This document shows, piece by piece, positions 31,056 to 39,672 of a stretch of DNA of 45,881 nt; within the stretch, counting starts at the first letter, position 1, and each line of letters starts with the position of its first letter. The stretch spans positions 1 to 45,881 of the forward strand of contig JAHLLJ010000016.1 of NCBI GenBank assembly GCA_020444205.1. Reading direction: 5' to 3'. The notes below the pieces were generated by a model that saw nothing but the letters and a program-made list of their open reading frames with translations, was not told the DNA's origin and made no database searches. The position numbers were made by a program, and so were the translations under genes. Source of the stretch: Deltaproteobacteria bacterium. Its GTDB lineage: Bacteria > Desulfobacterota > Desulfarculia > Desulfarculales > Desulfarculaceae.

Positions 31056-32237
31056 TTAATCTAGGCGGGCCTGGTATTCGTCTATGACTTGGGAGCGGCT
31101 GGCCCCGGCTAGGCTGAGGCTCTTACGCACCGCCACCTCGTCCCAGGCCGGTTGCAGGCCCACTTCCCGCTTGTATTTGGAAGGCTCCACCTGCCCCGGA
31201 TCCTTGAGCTTGACCGACATGTGAGTGTCGTCGCCCATGAAGATGAGCATTTGGCGGCGCCCTGCGGGGCGGCTCTTGTTTTGATTGGTCAGGGCCCGGA
31301 TCAAAAATTCGGTGTACTCGCGTGATTGAGGGTTCCAAACCTCCACCCCGTCCACGTCATAGTCGGCCAGCAGGATGGGCCAGAACTGCTCGGGGTGAGG
31401 AATCACCACACCGCCGCCCAGGGAACGCGCCTCCTCGATCACCTCGCTGGCCCGGAAGAAGTAGCTCAGGGAGAAATGCTGCTTTACGATGGCCTTTACC
31501 GCCTTGAGCAAAAGCTGGGCACGATTGACCATCAGATCCGTGTGGCGGCCGCGCTGGGCGTCGATGTATTCGGTCAAAAGCTTATTCTTGATCATGGCCG
31601 GAGGGGTCTCGGCCAGGTTCATCTCCACCAAACGGCGCAGGCGGGTGGTGTAAAAACGCACGAAAGCCACCACCTCCTCGCTGGAGCCGGTGTCGTTGGC
31701 CGCCTTTTCCAGGCGTTCGGCCAGGGCGGGCTGGGTGATGGTGTCCATGAACTCATACATTTGGCCGGTGCGGTACTTGAAGGTATGCTCCAGCATGGCG
31801 CGCAGCACGTTGGCCTCGTTCAGGGACTCGGTCTTGAAGTGCAACAGGAGTTGCACCTTACGATTGAAGCCCGAGGAGTAGCAGTCCACCTCCACCCCGC
31901 TATAGCCGTTCCAGCCCAATATCTGGTTGTGCTGGGTGGGAATGATCAGGCTTTTGCCCGCGTTGGGGTAAAGGGTGGCTACCCGCTGGGCGGTAAGCTC
32001 CATGGGAATCCACTCCGGGTGCCAGTGGATAGCCAAAACCTCGCTCTGCCGGGGATAGCTGGCTTCGGGGTCCGCGACCCGCTCACGTTGTTCGGGAGTA
32101 AGCTCGGTGGAAACGATGCGCTCATACTGGGCCTGATCCCAAGAATCTATGTCCGCCACTGCCCGGTCCAGATCGTAATCCGGCGGGATAGAGGGAACGG
32201 AAACCTGATTTTCCTGGGCCCGGCTTTTGTCGCTCAT
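31056..32237 (-). CDS. PHP-like metallohydrolase, first gene of the GAK operon
   Basis: The 393-residue protein was not recognised by name, but the metal-ligand pattern fits the PHP (polymerase and histidinol phosphatase) superfamily. It has an early HxH pair in LAIHWHPEW (H71, H73, with E75), TQHNQILGWNGYSGVEVDCY (H103), LLHFKT (H133), then GGGVVIPHPEQFWPILLADYDVDGVEVWNPQSREYTEFL (H281) and the terminal IFMGDDTHMS (D336, H339). The stretch from IPHPEQF to GDDTHM is the typical PHP end (aHP, dgiEvxN, gsDaH). A long helical insert (about 140-260) separates the halves. A phosphatase or phosphoesterase would complement the operon's kinases. It leads the operon, with GAAGGGG before the ATG. The family call is by eye. 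Confidence 0.75.
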   Translation of the reverse strand: MSDKSRAQENQVSVPSIPPDYDLDRAVADIDSWDQAQYERIVSTELTPEQRERVADPEASYPRQSEVLAIHWHPEWIPMELTAQRVATLYPNAGKSLIIPTQHNQILGWNGYSGVEVDCYSSGFNRKVQLLLHFKTESLNEANVLRAMLEHTFKYRTGQMYEFMDTITQPALAERLEKAANDTGSSEEVVAFVRFYTTRLRRLVEMNLAETPPAMIKNKLLTEYIDAQRGRHTDLMVNRAQLLLKAVKAIVKQHFSLSYFFRASEVIEEARSLGGGVVIPHPEQFWPILLADYDVDGVEVWNPQSREYTEFLIRALTNQNKSRPAGRRQMLIFMGDDTHMSVKLKDPGQVEPSKYKREVGLQPAWDEVAVRKSLSLAGASRSQVIDEYQARLD

Positions 32238-32537
32238 AAACTTTTTCGCCCCTTCAATCGCACCGTCCAGCCTAAATTCGCCAGCCGTTCCCTATCTTTA
32301 AATAGAGCTAACCCTTCATCGGCTGATAATTTGTTTGGCTTTCCATAATAACAATTAGGTTGGAGCTTAATTGTTAAGCTTCGGTTACATCGCCCCGCTA
32401 TCCGCTTCCTTTAAACGGTAACTTTTCCTTCGGAAAGATGTAACAAAATGCCCTTAACCTTCAGTATAAAGGGAACATTTGGAAAATTAAAACCCGACTA
32501 TTATCCTTTTCCTTTTGGATCAGGGCGATATACAACC
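32238..32537. other. Divergent control region, GAK operon / cyclic-di-GMP protein
   Basis: About 300 bases, AT-rich, between two divergently transcribed units. The main feature is a pair of overlapping inverted repeats at 32349-32380. A plus-strand reading frame opens at 32448, but its first 30 codons are AT-rich and unconserved, so the gene is started at 32538. Confidence 0.5.
32349..32380. promoter_or_regulatory. Two overlapping dyads between divergent promoters
   Basis: TAACAATTA (32349-32357) and TAATTGTTA (32368-32376) form a perfect 9-base inverted repeat with a 10-base spacer. Sharing its right arm, AGCTTAA (32364-32370) and TTAAGCT (32374-32380) form a second perfect 7-base repeat. 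The first fits a dimeric regulator binding on one face of the helix. Confidence 0.5.
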
Positions 32538-34829
32538 ATGATTTCAAGCGCCGACAAAACCAGCCCCGCCAGGGTGCTGCATCATCCAGGGATTTCCTTT
32601 AGCGATCGCCTGGAGCACGACCTGGGTCAGGCTTTGTACGAGGCGGCTGAGCCGGACAAGCCCATGGCTCTGGTTTTGGTCTGCCTCAACTCCTTCAACC
32701 TGTTCAGCCGCCTGTACGGCGGTGAGGCGGCAGCCAGGGTGCTGGAGCGCCTGCATGAGATGCTGATGCGCTTGGGCCCCAAGAGCATGGGGCGAGCCCG
32801 GCTGCTGGCCCTGGAAGCCGACGACCCGGGGTCCATGGTGATGATGCTCCAGGACGGCCCAGAGTTGCTCACCCACCTCATGGAGCGCTCCCTGGTGCTC
32901 AGGGCCGCCCTGCGCCAACATCTGAACAAGGAAATGATCCAAATCACCGGTCAGCCTCTGGCTCTAAGCATCGGCTTTGCCCGGGTGGAGCCCGCCCCGG
33001 CCGAGCGGCTGCCGGAGTTGGTCTACCGGGCCTTGCGCGACGCCCGCCAGGTGGCCGAAGGGAGCCTGGATCTCAAGAGCATGAACTTGCTGGAGGAGTT
33101 TCGCCGTCTGGTGGAGCAGCCTCTTTTGCATTCGGTTTATGAACCCATCGTGGACCTGCAGAGCGGGCAGGTGAAGGGATGGGAAGCCTTGGCCAGGGGC
33201 CCAGCGGACGACTACTTCCATTCGCCCGAGGTCATGTTTGATTTTGCCGACGAAGTGGGCGCCCTATTTCATCTGGAAAAAGCCTGCCTGCGCCAAGCCG
33301 TCCTGGGAGTGGGCCGCCTGGATTCCAATCAAAATCTTTTCCTCAACATCAATCCCGAGACCCTGGCCGACCCCAAGTTCCGCGACGGAGATTTCCTGTG
33401 GTTATTGAGCCGCCATGGACTGCGCCCCCAGGACATTGTGTTCGAGATCACCGAACGTCATTCCATCGGCGACTTGGGCAGGTTCCACCGGACCCTGCAG
33501 CATTACCGCTCCCAGGGTTTTTCTTTGGCCATAGACGACATGGGCACCGGCTATTCCGGCCTGATGCGCATAGCGCTCTTGCGCCCCGAGTTCCTCAAGG
33601 TGGACATGTCTTTGATACGGGGTATTGATTCCAACCCCATGCAGCGGGCCCTGGTGGAGACCCTGGTCACCTTTGCCGAAAAGGTGGGCGGCACCCTTAT
33701 CGCCGAAGGAATAGAGACCGCCACCGAGTTCTCCAGCCTGCGGGGCATGGGGGTGCGCTATGGCCAGGGCTATTATCTGGCCCGCCCGGCCAGCGAAAAG
33801 CCCAGGCCCAAAATCAACCGGGTGGACTTCCCCACCGGCCAGGGCGAAGCGGCACTGCACTACAACCAATGCTCTTTTGCGGTGCGCAACCTGGTGGAGC
33901 AGGCGCCTCAAGTGGGTCCCAGGGCCACGGTACGGGAGGTCAAAGAGGTGCTGGACAAGGCCCCCATCAGCGGCTGCCTGGTGGTCGACCGCGCACTCCC
34001 CTTGGGCTTGGTGATGAGCCACAACTTGGACCGTATCCTGGGCACCCCCTTCGGCTCATCCCTTTACTATGACCGCGAGGTGGCCCTGGTTATGGACGAT
34101 CAGGCCCTGATCGTTGACAGCGGCACCCCGGTGCAGCAGGTGGCGGAAAAGGCCATGGCCCGGGACAAGCTCAAGCTCTACGACCATATCGTGGTCACAG
34201 AGGAAGGACGCTCCATGGGAGTGGTCAGCGTGCAGCGCATGCTCGACGCCCTGGCCAAGGTTCAGGTGGAGATGGCCAAGGGGGTCAATCCCCTCACCGG
34301 GCTGCCAGGAGGGGTGGTACTGGAACAAGAGATAGAGCGGCGTAGCGCCAGCGAAGACGCCGCCAGCATCATCTACGTGGACCTGGATCATTTCAAGGCT
34401 TACAACGACACCTATGGGTTCGAGGCCGGTGACCGCATGATCCGCATGCTGGCCGACCTGTTGCAATGGTCGGTGCGCCGCCACGGCAACTCAGGCGATT
34501 TGGTGGGCCACGTGGGCGGCGACGACTTCGTGGTGGCCACCACCCCGGACAAGGCCGAACGCCTCTGCCGCGCGGTGGTGCGTTGCTGCACCCGCTTGTT
34601 GCCCCGCTTTTACGGTCAGGAGCACCGCAAAGCCGGTCAGGTTGAGGCCCGGGGCCGTGACGGCAAACCGGGAGTGTTCCCCTTGGTGTCCATTTCCCTG
34701 GGCATTGTGGATTGCCCTTCCTCTTGCAGCCTGCTGCATGTGAGCCAGCGGGCCGCCGAAGTGAAATGCTACGCCAAATCTCGGCCCGGCAATGTGTTCG
34801 TACGCGACCGAAGACGCTCCAACCCATAA
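32538..34829 (+). CDS. Cyclic-di-GMP signalling protein: degenerate GGDEF - EAL - CBS-like pair - GGDEF
   Basis: The 763-residue soluble protein starts with a GGDEF-like domain without the catalytic motif (about 20-185). An EAL phosphodiesterase domain (about 190-420) follows with intact motifs: EALARG (216), NINPET (270), EITER (303), DDMGTGYSG (333), KVDMSLIRG (354), EGIET (390) and GQGYYLARP. Next comes a CBS-like region (about 440-590), then a GGDEF domain with GGDDF (660-664) and VDLDHFKAYND, so the cyclase site is probably active. This EAL-CBS-GGDEF order is known in several proteobacteria. No transmembrane segment is seen. The start at 32538 is chosen on composition; an ATG at 32448 is possible. 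The gene is transcribed away from the GAK operon and shares its control region. Its stop overlaps the T-tract of the opposing terminator. Confidence 0.9.
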   Translation: MISSADKTSPARVLHHPGISFSDRLEHDLGQALYEAAEPDKPMALVLVCLNSFNLFSRLYGGEAAARVLERLHEMLMRLGPKSMGRARLLALEADDPGSMVMMLQDGPELLTHLMERSLVLRAALRQHLNKEMIQITGQPLALSIGFARVEPAPAERLPELVYRALRDARQVAEGSLDLKSMNLLEEFRRLVEQPLLHSVYEPIVDLQSGQVKGWEALARGPADDYFHSPEVMFDFADEVGALFHLEKACLRQAVLGVGRLDSNQNLFLNINPETLADPKFRDGDFLWLLSRHGLRPQDIVFEITERHSIGDLGRFHRTLQHYRSQGFSLAIDDMGTGYSGLMRIALLRPEFLKVDMSLIRGIDSNPMQRALVETLVTFAEKVGGTLIAEGIETATEFSSLRGMGVRYGQGYYLARPASEKPRPKINRVDFPTGQGEAALHYNQCSFAVRNLVEQAPQVGPRATVREVKEVLDKAPISGCLVVDRALPLGLVMSHNLDRILGTPFGSSLYYDREVALVMDDQALIVDSGTPVQQVAEKAMARDKLKLYDHIVVTEEGRSMGVVSVQRMLDALAKVQVEMAKGVNPLTGLPGGVVLEQEIERRSASEDAASIIYVDLDHFKAYNDTYGFEAGDRMIRMLADLLQWSVRRHGNSGDLVGHVGGDDFVVATTPDKAERLCRAVVRCCTRLLPRFYGQEHRKAGQVEARGRDGKPGVFPLVSISLGIVDCPSSCSLLHVSQRAAEVKCYAKSRPGNVFVRDRRRSNP

Positions 34830-34854
34830 AAAAGGGGGAGCCCGAAGGCTCCCC
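34828..34854 (-). terminator. Rho-independent terminator of the IclR-TRAP-MFS operon
   Basis: On the minus strand an 8-base stem (GGGGAGCC / GGCTCCCC) closes a TTCG tetraloop and is followed by C and six Ts. It lies about 50 bases after the MFS stop. It closely resembles the kor terminator (same TTCG loop and nearly the same stem). Confidence 0.88.
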
Positions 34855-34905
34855 AGGAGTGAAGAGAGGCGTGGGCCGGAGCGGAGAGCCGCCGGGCCCG
34901 CTATC

Positions 34906-36213
34906 TTACGTCGCTTGCTTGGGACGGTAGGCATAGGCCAGCACCCCGCCGATAACCGTGGAGGCCAGGTACAGCCAAAACAAGGGGGTGAAGTCCGCCG
35001 CGCCCAGACCAAGGGCCAAGTTGCCCGAGCGGTCCAGGATGGCCCCGGCCAGAGGTTGGTACACCGCGCTGCCGATCATGGGGAACATATAGGTGAAACC
35101 GGTGACCGTGCCCGCTATGCGCAGAGGAAAGCGCTCCTTGACCGCGGCAAAACAAACCCCTGCCGGGCCCGCGCCCAAAAAGCCAAAGATAAGGTTCCAC
35201 GCATAAATCTCGGGCAGGTTCATGGAGCCGTTGCGCAAGAGCATCCAGATTAGGATGGCCACCCAAGCCACCATGCTGCCCCCCATCACGGCGCCCCGCG
35301 AGGAAATCTTGCCCGCAATCCAGGCGAAGATGATGGGGCCGAACACCCAACCGAATGAGAAGACGTTGATCACCTCTCCAGCCTGGGTCTTGCTCATGGC
35401 ATAGGCCTGCATGTAATAAGGCCCGGCCCAGAGCCCGGCAAAGCTGAACAGCACCCCGCCGTTAAAGAAGAACCAACCCGCCAACAACCAGAAGTCCTTG
35501 TTGCCCAGCACCATGCCCAAGACCTGGAGCAAGGGCACCGACTCGGCCAAGGTATGACTGTCTTCAGACGTGGGCTCCACTGGAGGCAAGTCCATGTCCT
35601 GGGGCTTGTCGCGCACCAAAAACCACACCAGGGCGGCGTTTACCATGGTGAGCCCGGCAATAGCCCAAAAGCTGCCACGCCAACCAATGCTTTCGCTGAG
35701 CCAGGCCAGGGGCGAGCCGGCCAGGAGGCCACCCAGCCCGGCTATGGAGATGACCAGGGAGGTGCCCAGCACATAGTCCTTGGCCGGGAACCAGGTGGTG
35801 AGCGCCTTGTAGGTGGGCACCAGCACCACTGACACCCCCAGGCCCACCAGCACCCGGGACCAAAAGGCAGTGCCCACCCCGATGGACAGGGCGAAGAGCA
35901 CCGAGCCGACACTGGCGGCCAACATGGATAGAGTAACCAGGCGGCGGGGGCCCAGCCTGTCGGCAATAAGGCCGCCCGGCGCCTGCATCAGGGCATAGGG
36001 ATAGAAGTAGGCGGAAGCCAAGAGTCCGGTGGTGGCCCCGGTAGCCCCAAAAGAGCGCATGATGTCCTCGGCCAATACCGCCGGACACATGCGGTGCACA
36101 TACACCAGCAAATAGGAAAAGGACAACAGCCCCAGGATCACCCAGCGGTATGGCGAGGCGCGATAAGTAGACTCGGTTTTAGGCACGGACCGTTTGCGCC
36201 TTATTCTTGCCAA
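34906..36213 (-). CDS. MFS-family transporter
   Basis: The 435-residue membrane protein has 12 predicted transmembrane segments and a central cytoplasmic loop (DKPQDMDLPPVEPTSEDSHTLAES). The first half shows the MFS signature GGLIADRLGPRRLV (loop 2-3). The second half is symmetric, with AWIAGKISSRGAVMG. The tone is that of the anion/cation symporter and NarK-like groups, with no clear substrate. Two starts are possible: a TTG at 36213 with GGTGAT upstream, or a GTG at 36186 that overlaps the TRAP permease stop by 8 bases. It is the last gene of the IclR/TRAP operon and could export a product or import a second substrate. Confidence 0.88.
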   Translation of the reverse strand: MARIRRKRSVPKTESTYRASPYRWVILGLLSFSYLLVYVHRMCPAVLAEDIMRSFGATGATTGLLASAYFYPYALMQAPGGLIADRLGPRRLVTLSMLAASVGSVLFALSIGVGTAFWSRVLVGLGVSVVLVPTYKALTTWFPAKDYVLGTSLVISIAGLGGLLAGSPLAWLSESIGWRGSFWAIAGLTMVNAALVWFLVRDKPQDMDLPPVEPTSEDSHTLAESVPLLQVLGMVLGNKDFWLLAGWFFFNGGVLFSFAGLWAGPYYMQAYAMSKTQAGEVINVFSFGWVFGPIIFAWIAGKISSRGAVMGGSMVAWVAILIWMLLRNGSMNLPEIYAWNLIFGFLGAGPAGVCFAAVKERFPLRIAGTVTGFTYMFPMIGSAVYQPLAGAILDRSGNLALGLGAADFTPLFWLYLASTVIGGVLAYAYRPKQAT

Positions 36214-38092
36214 CTGCCATCACCCCCACGGCCACCAGGGGCACGATACCCGCCAGGCTCACCAGAATGTTGGGCACGATGAGGGCCACGGCCGCGGCCA
36301 GGAACACCAAACGCAGCCATAGCTTGAGAGGCATTAAGAACCAGCCCACCAGGCCTCCGGCCAAGGCGGTAACCCCCAACAAAGCGGTGGTCGAGTTAAG
36401 GATGATCTTCACCACGCTGCCCTCCAGCACGATGGAGGGACTGTACAGGAACAAAAAGGGCACGATAAAACCGGCCAAGCCCAGCTTGAACGACTGGAAC
36501 CCGGTGTTCATGGCGTTGGTGCCTGCGATGCCGCTGGCCGCGTAGGCGCTGATGGCCACCGGCGGGGTGATGAAGGAGATAATGGCAAAATAGAAAATAA
36601 ACATGTGGGCCTGCAAAGGCGAGACCCCCATGTCGGTGAGGGCGGGCACACCCAAGATGGCGGTAATGATGTAGGCCGCCGTGGTGGGCAGGCCCATACC
36701 CAGGATGATGCAAGCCACCATGGTCAGCAGGCCACCCAGCCAGAGCACTCCGCCGGAAAGGTGAATTACCATCTGGGTGAAGCGCACGCCCAGTCCGGTA
36801 AGCGACACCACCCCGATGACCATGCCCGCCGCCGCACAGGCCAAGGCCACGGGCACGGCGGTGATGATGCCCTGCTCCAGAGCCCCGATGATCTCCCGCC
36901 AGGGGAAGCGCTTCTCGCGCACCACGATGTACAGCGATGCGGTGACCACCAGGGTGCAGATGGCGTAGAAGCCCGAGAGCATGGGCGAGAGCTGCTCCAC
37001 GACCAACAGGTAGACCAGCACCAGCAGGGGAATCAGCAGGTGGTAGCCCATGCGCAGGGTATTGGTGGCGCTGGGCACCTCGTCCTTGGTGAGCACCTTG
37101 AGCTGCTTGCGCTGGGCCTCGAAGTAGACCATCAGGCCCACCGAGGCAAAGTAGAGCAGCGCCGGAATAGCCGCGGCCAAGGCGATGTTGGCGTAAGAGG
37201 TGCCCAAGAGCTCGGCCATGACAAAAGCGCCCGCGCCCATTACCGGCGGCATGATCTGCCCGCCGGTGGAGGCCACCGCTTCCACCGCCCCGGCAAACAG
37301 GGGCGAGTAGCCGGTGCGCTTCATCAGGGGGATAGTGAAGGTGCCGGTGGTGACCACGTTGGACACCGAGGAGCCGCTGATGGAGCCCATGAGGCCGGAG
37401 GCCACCACCGAGGTGAGGGCCGGCCCTCCCCTGCGGCGCCCGGTGAGGGCCAGGGCCAGCTGGATAAAGAAGTTGCCCGCGCCCAGCTTGTCCAGGAAGG
37501 CGCCGAAGATGATGAACACCACCACAAAAGTGGCAGACACGGCAATGGGGATGCCGAACACACCCTCGGTGGTCCACACCAGATAGCTGACCAGGCGCTG
37601 GGGGCTATAGCCCTTGTGGGCCAGCATGTCGGGCATGTAGGGGCCCAGCATGCCGTAGGCCAAAAAGGCCACGGCCACAAGAACGATGGGCATGCCCACC
37701 GTGCGCCGGGTGCCCTCCAAAATAAGGATAATCAGCAGCGCACCCATCCATATCTCGTTGTCGGTGGGGCCCATGATGCCCCGCTCCAGCACCGCCTCCG
37801 GGGCAAAGGACTGGATGAAAAACACCGCCACGGCGATCATGCCCAGGCTGATGATCCAATCCACCACGCCGGGGTTGGCCCCGCCCCGGCCGGCGATGGC
37901 CCGGTAGATCAGGAAGGTAAGGAGCATCAGGCCCATCAAGTGGACCGAGCGCTGATACAGGGGGGACATCACGCCAAAGGCGGCGGTGTAGAGATGGAAA
38001 CAAGCCAGGCCAACCGCAACGGTGAAGACCAACCAACGGGCTATGCCGGTCGGCTGGCGCTTGGGGCCCTTATTTTGCTCGGACGCAGCCAT
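36179..38092 (-). CDS. TRAP transporter fused permease (TAXI type, 4TM-12TM)
   Basis: The 637-residue membrane protein is a fusion of the small (DctQ-like) and large (DctM-like) TRAP permease subunits, as usual in TAXI systems. The N-terminal four segments are followed by the DctM hallmarks: GAFLDKLGAGNFFIQLALALTGRRRGGPA, GSISGSSVSNVVTTGTFTIPLMKRTGY, AGAVEAVASTGGQIMPPVMGAGAFVMAE, GMGLPTTAAYIITAILGVPAL and PPVAISAYAASGIAGTNAMNTG. It uses an ion gradient to import the ligand captured by the TAXI binding protein encoded two genes upstream. GAGG lies 5 bases before the ATG. The gene is 7 bases after the DUF1850 gene. Confidence 0.94.
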   Translation of the reverse strand: MAASEQNKGPKRQPTGIARWLVFTVAVGLACFHLYTAAFGVMSPLYQRSVHLMGLMLLTFLIYRAIAGRGGANPGVVDWIISLGMIAVAVFFIQSFAPEAVLERGIMGPTDNEIWMGALLIILILEGTRRTVGMPIVLVAVAFLAYGMLGPYMPDMLAHKGYSPQRLVSYLVWTTEGVFGIPIAVSATFVVVFIIFGAFLDKLGAGNFFIQLALALTGRRRGGPALTSVVASGLMGSISGSSVSNVVTTGTFTIPLMKRTGYSPLFAGAVEAVASTGGQIMPPVMGAGAFVMAELLGTSYANIALAAAIPALLYFASVGLMVYFEAQRKQLKVLTKDEVPSATNTLRMGYHLLIPLLVLVYLLVVEQLSPMLSGFYAICTLVVTASLYIVVREKRFPWREIIGALEQGIITAVPVALACAAAGMVIGVVSLTGLGVRFTQMVIHLSGGVLWLGGLLTMVACIILGMGLPTTAAYIITAILGVPALTDMGVSPLQAHMFIFYFAIISFITPPVAISAYAASGIAGTNAMNTGFQSFKLGLAGFIVPFLFLYSPSIVLEGSVVKIILNSTTALLGVTALAGGLVGWFLMPLKLWLRLVFLAAAVALIVPNILVSLAGIVPLVAVGVMAVGKNKAQTVRA

Positions 38093-38099
38093 CTTCGCC

Positions 38100-38597
38100 T
38101 CACTTTATACTAAGGACCAAAGGCTGGCCCGGTTTACCCCACTCGGTGAACAGGTAAACACGCTTGCCCTTGGTTTTGTGCAAAATCAATTGTTGGGGTT
38201 TGGTGAAGGCCACCCGGGTGGCGATTTGGGCCAGAACATCCGAGGGGCGGGGTTGAATATTAGTTAAATGAACCCTGTGGGCGCCCACCTTGGCGCGGCT
38301 GGTGTAGCGCTGGTCGCGGTAGTCATAGGTGTCGGCGCCGTAGGAAACCTCGTAGGGGTAGAACTTGCCACCCTTGAGCAGAAAAGACTCTTCCACCCAC
38401 ACACAATCGTAGGAGTGGAAAAAGCGCATGGTGATGTAGTCGACATCCTGGACAGGCACCCGGGCCAGCAGCCCGGTTTGGGGATTATTGATAAACAGCG
38501 CTCTCCCGCCGCTCTTCCCCGCCGCCGGCAGGGCAAGGCATAGGACCACCAGGAGTATAAGCAGGATGAATTTGCCCTGGCGGGAGAGCGCTGACAT
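38100..38597 (-). CDS. DUF1850 protein associated with TAXI-TRAP systems
   Basis: The 165-residue protein has a hydrophobic N terminus (FILLILLVVLCLALPAAG), a likely signal peptide. A compact domain follows with ITMRFFHSYDCVWVEESFLLKGGKFYPYEVSYGADTYDYRD, matching DUF1850, which is regularly found between the TAXI binding protein and the fused TRAP permease. Its role is not established; a periplasmic accessory to the transporter is likely. It is 17 bases after the binding-protein gene and 7 bases before the permease. Confidence 0.88.
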   Translation of the reverse strand: MSALSRQGKFILLILLVVLCLALPAAGKSGGRALFINNPQTGLLARVPVQDVDYITMRFFHSYDCVWVEESFLLKGGKFYPYEVSYGADTYDYRDQRYTSRAKVGAHRVHLTNIQPRPSDVLAQIATRVAFTKPQQLILHKTKGKRVYLFTEWGKPGQPLVLSIK

Positions 38598-38614
38598 GCT
38601 TCAGATTCCAGTCG

Positions 38615-39583
38615 TTACTTGATCAGCTTGGCCGGGACGTCCAGGCCCTTTTCCTTGTAAAACTTCACCGCGCCGGGATGCAGGGGCACCTGCAGGCCCT
38701 TCACCGCGTCCTTGAGAGTGGTGTACTTCTTGACCGCGGGATGGGTGCCCGTCCACTCACCGGTGTTGGCCCACAGGCCCTTGAGCAGGGCATAGACCTC
38801 GTCGGCCGACAGACCGGCCTTGGTGCTGGTGTACATCACCACCCGGCTGGTGGGGGTGGGCACCGGCTTGTCCACATTGCGGTAGGTACCGGCGGGCACG
38901 TCCACCTTGTTGAAGAAGGGATACTTTTTGTAGAAACCCGCGTCAGCCACAGGAACCATCTTCACCTTGTAGCTGGTGGTCAGGTCCAACAGGGCGGCGG
39001 ACTTCAGGGGGTGGGTGATGATAAAGGCATCCAGAGTGCCGTCCTTGAGCGCGGCCACCATCTCGGCGTTGGACATGAACTCGGGCTTGATGTCCTTGTA
39101 GGTCAGGCCGTAGTAGCTCAAGATCTTCTGAGCGGCCCGTTCACCGCCGCTACCCGGCGCGCCCACGCCGATGCGCTTGCCCTTGAAGTCCTTGACGCTG
39201 TTGATGGGGCTGTCGGCGCTGGTGAAAATCTGAGCCCAGGACAGCAGGGTGCCGAACAACGACTGCAGAGAGGAAACCGCGCGGCCCTTGTACTTGCCCT
39301 GGCCGTTGTAGGCCAAAAAGGCGACCTCATTCTGGCTGATGGCCCAGTCCACGTTGCCTTGGGCCAGGTTGCGGATGTTCTCCAAGGAGGCGGAGCTGGC
39401 CTCGGCCGAGGCCTTGAAGCCGGGCACGTGGCGGTTGACGGTTTCGGCCATGGCCACGCCCATGGGATACAAGGCCCCGGCGGTGCCGGCGGTGCCGATG
39501 CTGATGCGCTTTTCAGCCGCGGCGGGCAGGGCCAAGGCCAGGCCCAGTGCCAGGGCCGTGCAGATGATCAAAGCTTTTTTCAT
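38615..39583 (-). CDS. TAXI-family TRAP transporter solute-binding protein
   Basis: The 322-residue periplasmic protein has a clear signal peptide (MKKALIICTALALGLALALPAAA) followed by ISIGTAGTAGALYPMGVAMAETVN, the TAXI start. The family also shows VDWAISQNEVAFLAYNGQGKY, KDFKGKRIGVGAPGSGGERAAQKIL and DAFIITHPLKSAALLDL. TAXI proteins capture small carboxylates, such as glutamate or 2-oxoglutarate in characterised cases. GGAGAGAG precedes the ATG. The neighbouring EPSP-synthase-like gene hints at a cyclic or phosphorylated carboxylate pathway, but the ligand is unknown. Confidence 0.93.
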   Translation of the reverse strand: MKKALIICTALALGLALALPAAAEKRISIGTAGTAGALYPMGVAMAETVNRHVPGFKASAEASSASLENIRNLAQGNVDWAISQNEVAFLAYNGQGKYKGRAVSSLQSLFGTLLSWAQIFTSADSPINSVKDFKGKRIGVGAPGSGGERAAQKILSYYGLTYKDIKPEFMSNAEMVAALKDGTLDAFIITHPLKSAALLDLTTSYKVKMVPVADAGFYKKYPFFNKVDVPAGTYRNVDKPVPTPTSRVVMYTSTKAGLSADEVYALLKGLWANTGEWTGTHPAVKKYTTLKDAVKGLQVPLHPGAVKFYKEKGLDVPAKLIK

Positions 39584-39672
39584 GATACTCTCTCCCCAGT
39601 TTATGCGGACCGGAAAGGCTCCGGCCCAACCTTGTTTGAAACAGCACTCGAGGGCATGAGCCCCCGTAGGTG

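Noticed and set aside
36605-38113. 502-codon plus-strand frame opposite the TRAP permease
   Set aside because: Antisense shadow rich in His, Gly and Asp with no recognisable domain; the minus-strand gene is unambiguous.
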